NCBI GenBank assembly: GCA_020831845.1
Contig: JAFIFV010000016.1
Span: 16,654-80,653 of the forward strand
DNA: 64,000 bases
DNA from: Ectothiorhodospiraceae bacterium
Lineage (GTDB): Bacteria; Pseudomonadota; Gammaproteobacteria; Nitrococcales; Aquisalimonadaceae
Direction of reading: 5' to 3'
The translations under genes were made by a program, and so were the position numbers. This document shows positions 17,421-25,547 of the stretch, in pieces. Positions within the stretch are counted from its first letter, which is position 1. Every line of letters starts with the position of its first letter. The notes beneath the pieces were generated by a model that saw only the letters and a program-made list of their open reading frames with translations, made no database searches and was not told the origin of the DNA.

Positions 17421-17449
17421 CCACCCCGGCGCAGCGGGCGCCGGGGTGG
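17421..17449 (-). promoter_or_regulatory. Intercistronic hairpin after the TRAP P gene
   Basis: A perfect 12-bp GC stem (17421-17432 with 17438-17449) and a 5-base loop, between the P gene stop and the M20 start. No T tract. In TRAP and ABC operons such hairpins often protect the upstream binding-protein message. Confidence 0.6.
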
Positions 17450-17457
17450 AAGAACGG

Positions 17458-18519
17458 TCAGACCTTCCCGGTGAGTTCCATGAACTCGTGCAGCAACGCA
17501 CCCACCTTGGCGGAGTAGTTGCGATCCTGCTCGGAGACCTCGTCGACCACCGCCATGGAGTGATGCCGCATCTCCTCTATGACGGAATCATCCATCTGGA
17601 TGATCTCGCCATCGTAGTCGTTGACGAAATCCTCCATCCGTTTGTGGTCGTGGTAGCTGAACTGGGCGCTGGAATTGATGCTGGTGGCGCGGATCACGCT
17701 TTCCAGCACCTGCTTGTGGTCGCTCCCCAGCTCGTTCCACTTGTCCATGTTGATGATCACTTCGCCGTTGGTGTGAGCCACCAGGTCCGGCCGCATGATG
17801 TAATCGTTCACCTCCTGCAGGTTCATGCCCCAGCCGGCTGCGACCCCGCCCCAGTGCACGCCGTCCACCACGCCGGTCTGCAGGGCCTGGTACAGCTCCT
17901 CGCCGGAAATGGAGACCGGCGCCGCGCCCATTTTCTCGAACACCCGGCCCGCGGTGCCGGTGGACCGGATGTTGAAGCCGCGGAAATCCGACGCGGTGCG
18001 GATCGGCTTGTTGGCGTAGATGGCAATGCCTGCCGAGGAGTACGGGCCCAACTGGTAGACGCCGCGCTCCGCATAGGCCTCGCGGATGATGTCCAGCGCA
18101 CCCATCTCGTAGAAGAAGAAGTGCATTTCCTCATGGCTTTCCCAGGTGGCCAGGTTGCCGTTCAGATGGCCGGCGACGGGGATCTGGCCAATCCAGTAGG
18201 ACGGCCAGGTAAACGCGCTGTCCAGAGTGCCGCGCTGCACGGCGCGCAGGGTGTCACCGGTGGAAACCACCGACCCCGGACGATGGGTCTGGATTTCCAG
18301 TTCGCCATTGGTGGCTTCCTTGATCTCGTCCGCCATCTTCTGAAAGATGGCGTCGTAGTACCAGGTGCCCTGGGGCCAGTGCGTCTGCATGCGCCAGCGA
18401 ATGGGCGAATTGCGCGATGCAATCACCGCCGGGGCACCGAAGGACGCCGCCGCGCCAACCGCGGCGCCGGCCCCGACACCGAGAAACTTCCGACGGGACA
18501 TGTTCTTTTCGCTACTCAT
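17458..18519 (-). CDS. TRAP transporter substrate-binding protein (DctP type, Tat signal)
   Basis: A 353-residue periplasmic receptor. SRRKFLGVGAGAAVGAAASFG is a twin-arginine signal, so it is exported folded. The body follows the DctP/TakP pattern: WRMQTHWPQG at the start of the mature protein, FNIRSTGTAGRVFEKMGAAP with the conserved Arg that binds the substrate carboxylate, and the LQTGVVDGVHWGG segment. The TakP-like form suggests an organic or keto acid ligand. The ATG at 18519 follows GGAGGAGACGACAG. Third gene of the Q-M-P order. Confidence 0.92.
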   Translation of the reverse strand: MSSEKNMSRRKFLGVGAGAAVGAAASFGAPAVIASRNSPIRWRMQTHWPQGTWYYDAIFQKMADEIKEATNGELEIQTHRPGSVVSTGDTLRAVQRGTLDSAFTWPSYWIGQIPVAGHLNGNLATWESHEEMHFFFYEMGALDIIREAYAERGVYQLGPYSSAGIAIYANKPIRTASDFRGFNIRSTGTAGRVFEKMGAAPVSISGEELYQALQTGVVDGVHWGGVAAGWGMNLQEVNDYIMRPDLVAHTNGEVIINMDKWNELGSDHKQVLESVIRATSINSSAQFSYHDHKRMEDFVNDYDGEIIQMDDSVIEEMRHHSMAVVDEVSEQDRNYSAKVGALLHEFMELTGKV

Positions 18520-18667
18520 CTGTCGTCTCCTCCACACGTTTTACCAGGCTGCACGTTCCGGCGACTGAAGACCGGAAGTCGGCAGTGATACGTCCCTGCG
18601 TGCATGCGACCGCAGCGGAGGCGGTCATCACGCTAGCTCCATAGATCAGAATCCGGGCCGCTGGCCC

Positions 18668-19975
18668 TTACCTTCCCAGCAGGAAGTTGGTGCCATCAAT
18701 GAGAATGCTCGGGAACGCCAGGAAAACCACGCCGCACAGGATCATCAGAATGACGAACGGAAGCACGCTGCGATAGAGCTCGGCAATGGGCGTGTGCGGG
18801 CTCAGGCTCTTCAGGTAGAAAATGTTGTAGCCGAACGGCGGCGTGATGTAGCCGATACAGAGGTTCAGCTGGAAGATGATGCAGAACCAGAGCGGATCGA
18901 AGCCCAGGTTGACCACCACCGGGAAGAAGATCGGCATCACCAGCAGGATGATCCCGATGGGGTCCAGGAACATGCCCAGAATCAACGCGAAAATCTGCAT
19001 CACGATGATCAGCGTCCAGGGGTTCACGTCCAGGGACAGCAGCGTGCCCTGCATGAACATGATGCCGCCGGCGCCGGAGTAGACCGACACGAAGGCCGTG
19101 GCCCCGAACACAATCCAGATCACCATGCCGGTGGTGCTGGCCGTGGAATAGCTGACTTCCCGGATGAACTGCAGATTCACCTCGCCGCGCAGCGCAACGG
19201 CGATCACCACCGCCGCGGCACCCACCCCGGCCGCCTCCGTGGGAGTCGCCAACCCCATGAAGATGGAGGCCAGCACCACCACGATAATGGTCAGGGGCGC
19301 TATCACCGAACGCAGCGCCCGAAGCTTCTCGCGCAACGGCACCGAAAAATCGGCGGCGGGCGCGGATTCCGGGTTGAGGCGCGCACGGATGGCCACGTAG
19401 GCAAGGATGGTTGCCAGCACGATCAGCCCGGCGACCAGCCCGCCCATGAACAGCCGCCCCACCGACAGCCCAGTCGTCATGCCGATGACGATCAGAGTGA
19501 TCGAGGGGGGAATCAGAATGCCCAGTGTGCCGGCGGCACCAATAGTGCCCAGCACGAAGGACCGGTCGTAACCGTGACGCTCCATGGCCGGCATGCCCAC
19601 CATGCCGGTGGTCAGCGTGGATGCCGCACAGCTTCCGGTCATCGCGGACAGCACCGAGGCGAAGCCGGTGGTGCCCAGCAGCAACCCGCCGTGGACCTTC
19701 CCGGACCAGACGTAGAACGCGCGGTACAGGTCCGCCGATATCTGGGAACGGGCCAGCGCGACCCCCATGAAAACGAAGAGTGGGATGGCGGCCAGCAGGA
19801 TGGACCACATGGTGCCGAACACGGCCGATATCATGGGAAACAGGCCACCCGGCCCGTGCATGATCAGCGTGAATATGACCGCCACGCCCCCCAGCGCGAA
19901 CGACAACGATACCCCCAGCATGATCAGCAGCAACAGCAGCCCGAACATGCCGATGGTCAGTAGCTCCGGACTCAT
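18668..19975 (-). CDS. TRAP transporter large permease (DctM)
   Basis: A 435-residue, about 12-TM protein of the DctM family. Recognisable stretches are IPLFVFMGVALARSQISADLYRA, MTGSCAASTLTTGMVGMPAMERHGYDR, GTLGILIPPSITLIVIG and the late ITPPFGYNIFYLKSL. It drives substrate uptake with a sodium gradient. It overlaps the DctQ gene by four bases and is followed by the P gene after about 150 bp. Confidence 0.95.
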   Translation of the reverse strand: MSPELLTIGMFGLLLLLIMLGVSLSFALGGVAVIFTLIMHGPGGLFPMISAVFGTMWSILLAAIPLFVFMGVALARSQISADLYRAFYVWSGKVHGGLLLGTTGFASVLSAMTGSCAASTLTTGMVGMPAMERHGYDRSFVLGTIGAAGTLGILIPPSITLIVIGMTTGLSVGRLFMGGLVAGLIVLATILAYVAIRARLNPESAPAADFSVPLREKLRALRSVIAPLTIIVVVLASIFMGLATPTEAAGVGAAAVVIAVALRGEVNLQFIREVSYSTASTTGMVIWIVFGATAFVSVYSGAGGIMFMQGTLLSLDVNPWTLIIVMQIFALILGMFLDPIGIILLVMPIFFPVVVNLGFDPLWFCIIFQLNLCIGYITPPFGYNIFYLKSLSPHTPIAELYRSVLPFVILMILCGVVFLAFPSILIDGTNFLLGR

Positions 19976-20490
19976 GCGGCGTCTACCCGTTTGACATCGA
20001 TACCAGGCCGCACGACCAGAACGGCCGAACGGATGATTTCAACGACCCCCTGTATGGCGATCATCAGAACGCCGACGAACAGCGCCAGCTTCACCGGCCA
20101 CATGGGGTGGCGAAGCGCGCTGTCGTCGGTTTCGTTGAACATCCACGCCTCCTCGAAGTAGTACCAGCCCTCGTAGGTCAGGGCGGCCACCCAGATCACC
20201 AGAACCACGTAATTGAGCAGGTCCAGGAGAGCGTTCCAGCGGGGAGAGCGAGTGTTCAGCAGGAGATCCACGCGCACGTGGCCGCCGCGGATCAACGTAT
20301 ACGCGCCGATCAGGATGAAGTAGGAACCGAAGATACGCTGCGTGTAACCCGGCCCCCAGACCGTGGGCGAATTGAACACATAACGCAGCAGCACCTCCAG
20401 AACGATAATGGCGATACCGAACCAGATCAGATAGCTGACGACTTTTCCGATCCAGATGTTGATGCGGTCAACCCAGGCGAGTAGCCCCAT
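19972..20490 (-). CDS. TRAP transporter small permease (DctQ)
   Basis: A 172-residue, four-TM protein of the DctQ family (VDRINIWIGKVVSYLIWFGIAIIVLEVLLRYVF, then GAYTLIRGGHVRVDLLL). GGAGGAGGGG lies directly before the ATG at 20490, which decides the start; the open frame continues to 20547 without such a site. First gene of the operon Q-M-P-M20-ligase. The 245-bp gap upstream, shared with the divergent DUF456 gene, should hold the promoter; a TTGACA on the minus strand at 20586-20581 is a -35 candidate without a clear -10. Confidence 0.93.
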   Translation of the reverse strand: MGLLAWVDRINIWIGKVVSYLIWFGIAIIVLEVLLRYVFNSPTVWGPGYTQRIFGSYFILIGAYTLIRGGHVRVDLLLNTRSPRWNALLDLLNYVVLVIWVAALTYEGWYYFEEAWMFNETDDSALRHPMWPVKLALFVGVLMIAIQGVVEIIRSAVLVVRPGIDVKRVDAA

Positions 20491-20734
20491 CCCCTCCTCC
20501 GATTTCCCGTCTTTGCAGGCGTTCTTATTTGTTGACTCGTCAGGCAAGTCTCAAACTACAGTTAATGAGCGAGCAGTGACTGTCAAGTGTCAGCCCCCCT
20601 TGCACACCGGCACCGACAGCGCCCCGGAGGCTGCTGAAACGGTCCTCTGAAGGCTGCTGCGGACGCATCGCAAACGCCACCCGGCGCACCAGTGTCCTCC
20701 GCTTGTATCCCCTGATGAACTATAGTCCGACCGC

Positions 20735-21214
20735 ATGGACTTCCTGATCTGGGCCGTCGCCCTGCTCCTCGTCACCGCCGGCCTGGCGGGCCTGGTATTG
20801 CCGGCCCTGCCAGGCCCGCTGCTGCTGTTCGCCGGGCTATGGGTCGCGGCATGGGCAGAGGGCTTTGCCTTTGTCGGGCTCAAGACGCTGATATTCCTGG
20901 GCACGATGGCGGCGCTGGCCTCATTGGCGGACTTCGTGGCGGGTGCTTTTGGTGCGCGGCGCTACGGCGCTTCCGCGCGGTCGGTCACCGGTGCGACGCT
21001 GGGCGCGGTAGTTGGCCTTTTCTTCGGTTTGCCCGGCCTGCTGCTGGGCCCGTTCATCGGCGCGGTGCTGGGGGAACTATCGGCGCGCAGAGGCCTGCTG
21101 GCCGCCGGTCGGGCAGGCTGGGGCGCAACCCTCGGGCTGGTGCTGGGCACGGCCGCGAAGGTCGCGCTCGGCCTTTCCATGATCACCCTGTTTCTGGTGA
21201 TACGTTTTCTATGA
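20735..21214 (+). CDS. DUF456 family membrane protein
   Basis: A 159-residue, glycine-rich protein with four to five membrane segments. LVLPALPGPLLLFAGLWVAAW near the start, the mid-chain KTLIFLGTMAALASLADFVAGAFGARRYGASARSVTGATLGAVVGLFFG segment and the closing GTAAKVALGLSMITLFLV are typical of the DUF456 family, whose role is not known. Divergent from the TRAP operon and convergent with the TetR gene at 21286. Confidence 0.88.
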   Translation: MDFLIWAVALLLVTAGLAGLVLPALPGPLLLFAGLWVAAWAEGFAFVGLKTLIFLGTMAALASLADFVAGAFGARRYGASARSVTGATLGAVVGLFFGLPGLLLGPFIGAVLGELSARRGLLAAGRAGWGATLGLVLGTAAKVALGLSMITLFLVIRFL

Positions 21215-21285
21215 AGACATCCCGGAACGGCTGTAGCGCGAAACCGGGCGCCGCCCATGTCTCGCCCCATCCCCAACGCCCCATA

Positions 21286-21915
21286 TCATGCTGAGTCTGC
21301 TCGCGGCCGGAACATGCCTCCGTCCAGCAGCTTGATCAGCGTCTCGCTCAGATCCCAGGGCGCGTGGCGGATGGGATCGCCGACGGCTTTCCCCAGCGCC
21401 ACCATGGAAATCAACCCGAGCGCGGAGGAATGAACGGTAAAGGCCACCTGCCGGGCATCAAACCCGCCACGGAATGCGGAATCCCGCAGCAGCGCCTGCT
21501 CCAACGCGCCGTACATGCGGGCAGTAGCCGGGTGAACGTCGTCCCGCAGCGTCTGCTCGCTCAGTAATTTGTGTGGCCTCGGATCCACCTGGATGCTCAG
21601 GTACATCTGCCGGAAGCGGTCGAGATCGGCTGTGTGGAACTCCACCAGTGCCCGCACGGCTTGCGCCAGTGCCTGCCGGCCATCCGCGGCCGATTCAGCA
21701 GCCTCCACCACCACGTCGGCCTCGGCCTTGAGCCACGGCACAACCAGCGCGCGAACCAGCTCCTGCTTGGTGGGAAACCAGTAGATGACGGCCTGCTTGG
21801 TAATACCGAGACGCGCCGCCACCGCGTCGAACGTCAGTGCCGGCAACCCTGCTTCCGCCAGAATGGCCCGGCAGGTATCGAGGATCCTGATTTTGGTGTC
21901 TTCCTGCTTACCCAT
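21286..21915 (-). CDS. TetR-family transcriptional regulator
   Basis: A 209-residue TetR repressor. The HTH is TKIRILDTCRAILAEAGLPALTFDAVAARLGITKQAVIYWFPTKQELV, split over residues 6-53. The C-terminal part matches the TetR_C domain seen in regulators of small enzymes. I use the ATG at 21915 (MGKQEDTK); the longer frame from 21975 reads through the operators. Two operator copies at 21936-21971 lie between it and the GST-like gene, which is the likely target. Confidence 0.93.
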   Translation of the reverse strand: MGKQEDTKIRILDTCRAILAEAGLPALTFDAVAARLGITKQAVIYWFPTKQELVRALVVPWLKAEADVVVEAAESAADGRQALAQAVRALVEFHTADLDRFRQMYLSIQVDPRPHKLLSEQTLRDDVHPATARMYGALEQALLRDSAFRGGFDARQVAFTVHSSALGLISMVALGKAVGDPIRHAPWDLSETLIKLLDGGMFRPRADSA

Positions 21916-21935
21916 GAATGCACCCACTTGACCGT

Positions 21936-21971
21936 TTACCAATGGTAAGCTAACGTATTTACCATTGGTAA
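21936..21971. promoter_or_regulatory. Paired TetR operators
   Basis: TTACCAATGGTAA (21936-21948) and TTACCATTGGTAA (21959-21971) are two near-identical palindromes whose centres are 23 bp apart, about two helical turns. They fill the gap between the TetR gene and the GST-like gene. Confidence 0.82.
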
Positions 21972-21987
21972 GCAAAGGAGAACCGCC

Positions 21988-22710
21988 ATGGCCAGCCTGC
22001 GCGTTTTCGCCTTCACCCCCGACTGGGGGCTCCCCACCACCGGGCCTTTCGCGCTCAAGCTGCTAGCCTGGCTTCAACTGGCAGGCATACCGTACGAACA
22101 GGTCACGGAGAACCGGCCCGACAAGGGTCCGGCTGGCAAGAGTCCGTGGATCGAGGTCGACGGCCGCCGGGTTGCCGACAGCCGTCTGATCATCGAATTG
22201 CTCTCCGAGCGCCATGGCTTCGATATCGATGCAGACCTGAGCCCACAGGAGCTGGCGGAAGCACACGCCTGGCGGCGGGCGTTCGAAGAAGGGTTTCACC
22301 AGGTGCTGGAGTGGGAACTGTTCGTCCATCCCGCCGGCAGGGCCTATATTGCCAGCGTGGTACGCGCCGCCGCGCCCGGACTGGTGGCGCCGCTGCTTAC
22401 CCGTCAACTGTGCTCCCATTTCGAGAAGCAGTTACGCGCACGTGGCGTAGGGCGGTTCCCCCCCGATGAAGTCGGCCGTATCGGTCGCGCCGAACTCGAC
22501 GCCCTGGCAACACGGCTGCAGGACCGGCTCTACTTCTTCGGCGATCGCCCCCACATGGTGGATCTCGCGGTCTTCGGCCAGGTAGCCCCTCTGGTACGCT
22601 GGCCTATGCGAACACCGGTGGCGGACCACGCCAAACAGCAGGCAGCCATCGTCGGCTTCGTCGACCGTCTGCGGAACGCGTGCTTTGCGGAGGGTGCGGC
22701 CGCCGCGTGA
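21988..22710 (+). CDS. Glutathione S-transferase-like protein (FAXC/metaxin-like)
   Basis: A 240-residue GST-fold protein. The thioredoxin-like N-terminal part has FALKLLAWLQLAGIPYEQV and GPAGKSPWIEVDGRRVADSRLIIELL, and an all-helical C-terminal part follows, ending near FGDRPHMVDLAVFGQVAPL. The pattern matches the failed-axon-connection / metaxin-like GST branch found in many bacteria, whose substrate is unknown. AAAGGAG precedes the ATG. Controlled, by inference, by the divergent TetR gene. Confidence 0.87.
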   Translation: MASLRVFAFTPDWGLPTTGPFALKLLAWLQLAGIPYEQVTENRPDKGPAGKSPWIEVDGRRVADSRLIIELLSERHGFDIDADLSPQELAEAHAWRRAFEEGFHQVLEWELFVHPAGRAYIASVVRAAAPGLVAPLLTRQLCSHFEKQLRARGVGRFPPDEVGRIGRAELDALATRLQDRLYFFGDRPHMVDLAVFGQVAPLVRWPMRTPVADHAKQQAAIVGFVDRLRNACFAEGAAAA

Positions 22711-22864
22711 CGGCGGCCGTGGAACAACTGATAGACGGTCCAGCGCGCTGGCCGGTACTGGACCTGCAACACCCATCTCCGTTATGACAATGCCAGAACC
22801 GGAGCACGCTTTCCGTAGACGTCGCTTTCCGGCTTGTTTGTCCGGGCTTACCGCCTCGCCAGGG

Positions 22865-22888
22865 TTAAGGAAGCACTGATTAATTCCC
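22865..22888. repeat. Dispersed repeat at the 3' end of the Spy-like gene
   Basis: TTAAGGAAGCACTGATTAAT plus TCCC. On the minus strand it ends the Spy-like gene, giving its last codons and the TAA stop. It is the inverse partner of the copy at 23444-23464 at the other end of the same gene. Confidence 0.8.
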
Positions 22889-23476
22889 GTGCATTTCGGA
22901 ACCGTATCCCCTGGCTCTCTGGTACTGATGGACCTGATGCCGGCTCAGCACCTGCATCATCTCCAGGTGATAGCGCAGATGAATCGCCCGGATTTCGCCA
23001 TAGGCCTGCGCGGCTGACAGCGTGTGTTCGCGCACGGCCTCCTCCGTGGCCCTTCCCTCGGCAAACAGGGCATCCAGCGCCCGCTCCTTCCGGATGTAAC
23101 GCTCCCCGGCGGCGGACGCCTCCCGCTGCATGCGCTCGAACAGCGTGGTGGTCATGTCTCGCTGCCCGTCGCTCAAAGCCAGTTCCTCGGCCAGATCCAG
23201 CACATGACGGGGACCCGGATACCCATTGAGTTCAGCGGCCAGCGCCATGCCCATGCCTTCCCCCGAACGGAGTTGATCCAGCTCCTCGTTCGACAGGCCG
23301 CTCACCTGCCGCTGTTGCAGGTCGACGTATCCATGGTGTCCGTGGGAGTGCCCGCCACGGTGCGGATGGCTCTCCGACGCGACGCTCCCCGAGGCGACAA
23401 ACACCAGCGCAAGGGCCACGATCATTACTCGAGCGCGACAGCGCGAATACTTCAGCGTTTCCTCAAAACGGCTCAT
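22880..23476 (-). CDS. Spy/CpxP-like periplasmic protein with repeat-derived ends
   Basis: A 198-residue exported protein. The hydrophobic signal segment VMIVALALVFVASGSVASES is followed by a His-rich stretch (HPHRGGHSHGHHGY) that could bind metal, then a helical region with two LTxxQ-like marks (VLDLAEELALSDGQRD, then FERMQREASAAGERYIRKERAL) as in the Spy/CpxP/CnrX group of envelope-stress or metal-sensor proteins. GGAG lies 10 bases before the ATG at 23476. The first residues (RFEETLKYSR) are encoded by a dispersed repeat, and the last residues and stop by another. Divergent from a Crp/Fnr gene. Confidence 0.78.
   Translation of the reverse strand: MSRFEETLKYSRCRARVMIVALALVFVASGSVASESHPHRGGHSHGHHGYVDLQQRQVSGLSNEELDQLRSGEGMGMALAAELNGYPGPRHVLDLAEELALSDGQRDMTTTLFERMQREASAAGERYIRKERALDALFAEGRATEEAVREHTLSAAQAYGEIRAIHLRYHLEMMQVLSRHQVHQYQRARGYGSEMHGN
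23444..23464. repeat. Dispersed repeat encoding the N-terminus of the Spy-like protein
   Basis: GAATACTTCAGCGTTTCCTC plus A, the right-hand form of the repeat. Read on the minus strand it encodes EETLKYS near the start of the Spy-like protein. Confidence 0.8.
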
Positions 23477-23541
23477 CAACGGCTATCTCCACGGTCGGCG
23501 GTATGTTGCGTTCAGCCTTTCACGCGAGCGCGCAGCCGCAT

Positions 23542-24162
23542 ATGATCATGATCATGCACCCGGACACTGAACTGGACTCCCTTTTTTGCCGCTGCGCACG
23601 GGCACCGGGTGTCCCGCATACACTGGAACCGGGAGAGACACTCTTCCGCACGGGCGACCGGGTCGTCGCATTGCACGTTGTTGCCAACGGCAGCTTGCGC
23701 CTGCTGCGCACCGACCGGGAGGGGCACGAGATCGTGCTGCACCGGGCCGCACCGGGACAGTGCATCGCCGAGCCTTCCCTGTTCGCCAGCCGCTATCACT
23801 GCGATGCCCGGGCGGAGACTCCGACCACGGTGCGTGCCTATTCACGCAAGGCGATCCTGGATGGCATGCGCAACAATCCCGAGCTGGCCCTGGCGCTGGC
23901 GGAAAACCTGGCCGGGCTGGTGCAGGCAGGTCGTACGAGGGCGTCCATACTAAGCCTGAAGACGGCAAAGGAACGCTTGTTGACCCATCTGCGGCTATGC
24001 TGCGACTCGGAATCCGGCCTGGTTGAGCTGCAAACAACCTGGAAAACACTGGCCTCCGAGCTCGGATTGACGCACGAAGCGGTGTATCGGACGCTGGCGC
24101 AGTTGGAGCAACATGGCACCATCCGCCGCGAAGGAGCACGGATCTGGTTAAAGACGAGGTAG
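23542..24162 (+). CDS. Crp/Fnr-family transcriptional regulator
   Basis: About 206 residues. An N-terminal cyclic-nucleotide-binding-like beta roll (LEPGETLFRTGDRVVALHVVANGSLRLLR, then GQCIAEPSLFA) is followed by the dimer helix (ELALALAENLAGLVQAGRTRASILSLKTAKERLLTHL) and a C-terminal winged helix (TWKTLASELGLTHEAVYRTLAQLEQHGTI). There is no Fnr-type Cys cluster. Several ATGs are possible from 23503 to 23554 and none has a good ribosome site, so the start is uncertain. The divergent Spy-like gene is a candidate target. Confidence 0.88.
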   Translation: MIMIMHPDTELDSLFCRCARAPGVPHTLEPGETLFRTGDRVVALHVVANGSLRLLRTDREGHEIVLHRAAPGQCIAEPSLFASRYHCDARAETPTTVRAYSRKAILDGMRNNPELALALAENLAGLVQAGRTRASILSLKTAKERLLTHLRLCCDSESGLVELQTTWKTLASELGLTHEAVYRTLAQLEQHGTIRREGARIWLKTR

Positions 24163-24164
24163 AC

Positions 24165-25466
24165 GTGGTGATCGAACGCATCAAGGAAGCGCCGAAATAC
24201 ATCCTGTTGTCCGCCGTGCTGCTCAGCTTCCTTGCCGGCTGCGCGGTCAACCCGGTAACCGGCCAGCGCGAACTCAGCCTGGTGGGAGAGGACTGGGAAC
24301 TGGAAGTCGGCGAAACCAACTATGCACCGCTGCGGCAGATGCAGGGTGGCGACTATGTGACCGATCCGGAACTGGTCGCCTACGTGCAGGAGGTCGGGCA
24401 ACGCGTGGCGGCCGAGGCCGACCGCGACCTGCCCTACGAATTCACAGTCATCAACAGCTCGGTACCAAACGCCTGGGCCCTGCCCGGCGGCAAGATGGCC
24501 ATCAACCGCGGGCTGCTGGTGGAAATGGAATCCGAGGCCGAGTTGGCGGCGGTTCTCGGCCACGAAGTGGTGCATGCGGCCGCCCGCCACAGCGCGGCAC
24601 AGCAGTCCCGCCAGATGCTGATCAGCGGCGCGGTCATGGCGGGCGCCCTCGCCGTGGGCATCGCCACCCGGGACGAGCGCTACGCCGGAGTGGCTCTGCT
24701 CGGCGGGCTGGTCGGTGCGCAGCTTATCTCCATGCGCTACAGCCGTGATGCCGAACGGGAGGCGGACCTCTACGGCATGCGCTACATGCACCGTGCCGGC
24801 TACAATCCGGAAGCCGCGGTTGATTTGCAGGAGACGTTCGTCCGCCTGTCGGAGGGCCGCGATCCCGGCTTCGCCGAGGGACTGTTCTCATCTCACCCGC
24901 CCAGTCAGGAACGCGTGGAGAACAACCGCCGCCTGCTGCGGGAACTGGGAACCGACGGGGAGACCGGCCGGGAACGCTACCAGCAGATGATAGGCCGCCT
25001 GAAGGAGCTGCACCCCACCTACGAGCTGCACGACCAGGGCCGGCGCGATCTCGCCGAGGGCAATGCCTCGGCGGCGCTGGAAAAGGCCCGGCAGGCCATC
25101 GAGGAAGAACCACGTGAAGCCCTCTTCCATGCACTGGAGGGGGACGCCCTGGCCTCACAAAGCGAGTTCGCCGATGCCGAAGCCGCGTACAGCCGGGCGC
25201 TGGAACGCGACTCGAGCTGGTTCTACCACCATCTGCGGCGCGGCATGGTGCGGGAGGAACTGGACAAGCTGGGCGGGGCGCGGCAGGACCTCAGTCGCAG
25301 CCTGGAACTGGTGCCCACTGCCGATGGGCACTATTACCTGGGCAACGTGGAGCGAAAAGCCGGCAACCGTGACCAGGCCGTCCGCCATTACCGGACAGCG
25401 GCGGAATCCGATAGCCCGGCAGGACGTGCGGCACGCCAGGCGCTCAATGACATGGGTGCGCGATAA
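24165..25466 (+). CDS. M48-family metalloprotease lipoprotein with TPR tail
   Basis: A 433-residue lipoprotein. The lipobox is LAGC (Cys ~26). The zinc motif is HEVVH (His133, Glu134, His137) in LGHEVVHAAARH, and the third ligand Glu is in SRDAEREADLYGMRYM. The M48 domain ends near residue 270; from about 290 on, tetratricopeptide-like helices follow (LHDQGRRDLAEGNASAALEKA and others). This layout is that of the BepA/LoiP-type envelope proteases that clear misfolded outer-membrane proteins. The GTG at 24165 has GAGG upstream and lies just after the Crp/Fnr stop, so the two are co-transcribed. Residues 6-12 (IKEAPKY) derive from a repeat copy. Confidence 0.92.
   Translation: MVIERIKEAPKYILLSAVLLSFLAGCAVNPVTGQRELSLVGEDWELEVGETNYAPLRQMQGGDYVTDPELVAYVQEVGQRVAAEADRDLPYEFTVINSSVPNAWALPGGKMAINRGLLVEMESEAELAAVLGHEVVHAAARHSAAQQSRQMLISGAVMAGALAVGIATRDERYAGVALLGGLVGAQLISMRYSRDAEREADLYGMRYMHRAGYNPEAAVDLQETFVRLSEGRDPGFAEGLFSSHPPSQERVENNRRLLRELGTDGETGRERYQQMIGRLKELHPTYELHDQGRRDLAEGNASAALEKARQAIEEEPREALFHALEGDALASQSEFADAEAAYSRALERDSSWFYHHLRRGMVREELDKLGGARQDLSRSLELVPTADGHYYLGNVERKAGNRDQAVRHYRTAAESDSPAGRAARQALNDMGAR
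24183..24200 (+). repeat. Dispersed repeat within the M48 lipoprotein signal region
   Basis: AAGGAAGCGCCGAAATAC matches the repeat core with two changes and keeps the reading frame, encoding KEAPKY. Confidence 0.55.
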
Positions 25467-25495
25467 CGCGGGCCGGGGCAACCGCTCCTTCAACG

Positions 25496-25527
25496 CAAAC
25501 GCGGGGCTGCATGCAGCCCCGCGTTTG
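25496..25527. terminator. Bidirectional terminator-like palindrome
   Basis: A perfect 32-bp palindrome (arm CAAACGCGGGGCTGCA) centred at 25511/25512 between the converging M48 and esterase genes. It can form a 14-15 bp stem in either transcript. T tracts are short. Confidence 0.72.
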
Positions 25528-25547
25528 ACCGTACCACCTCTCGTCGA

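Noticed and set aside
17416..18588. 390-codon open frame antisense to the first TRAP P gene
   Set aside because: The minus-strand frame has a Tat signal and full DctP motifs; this frame has none.
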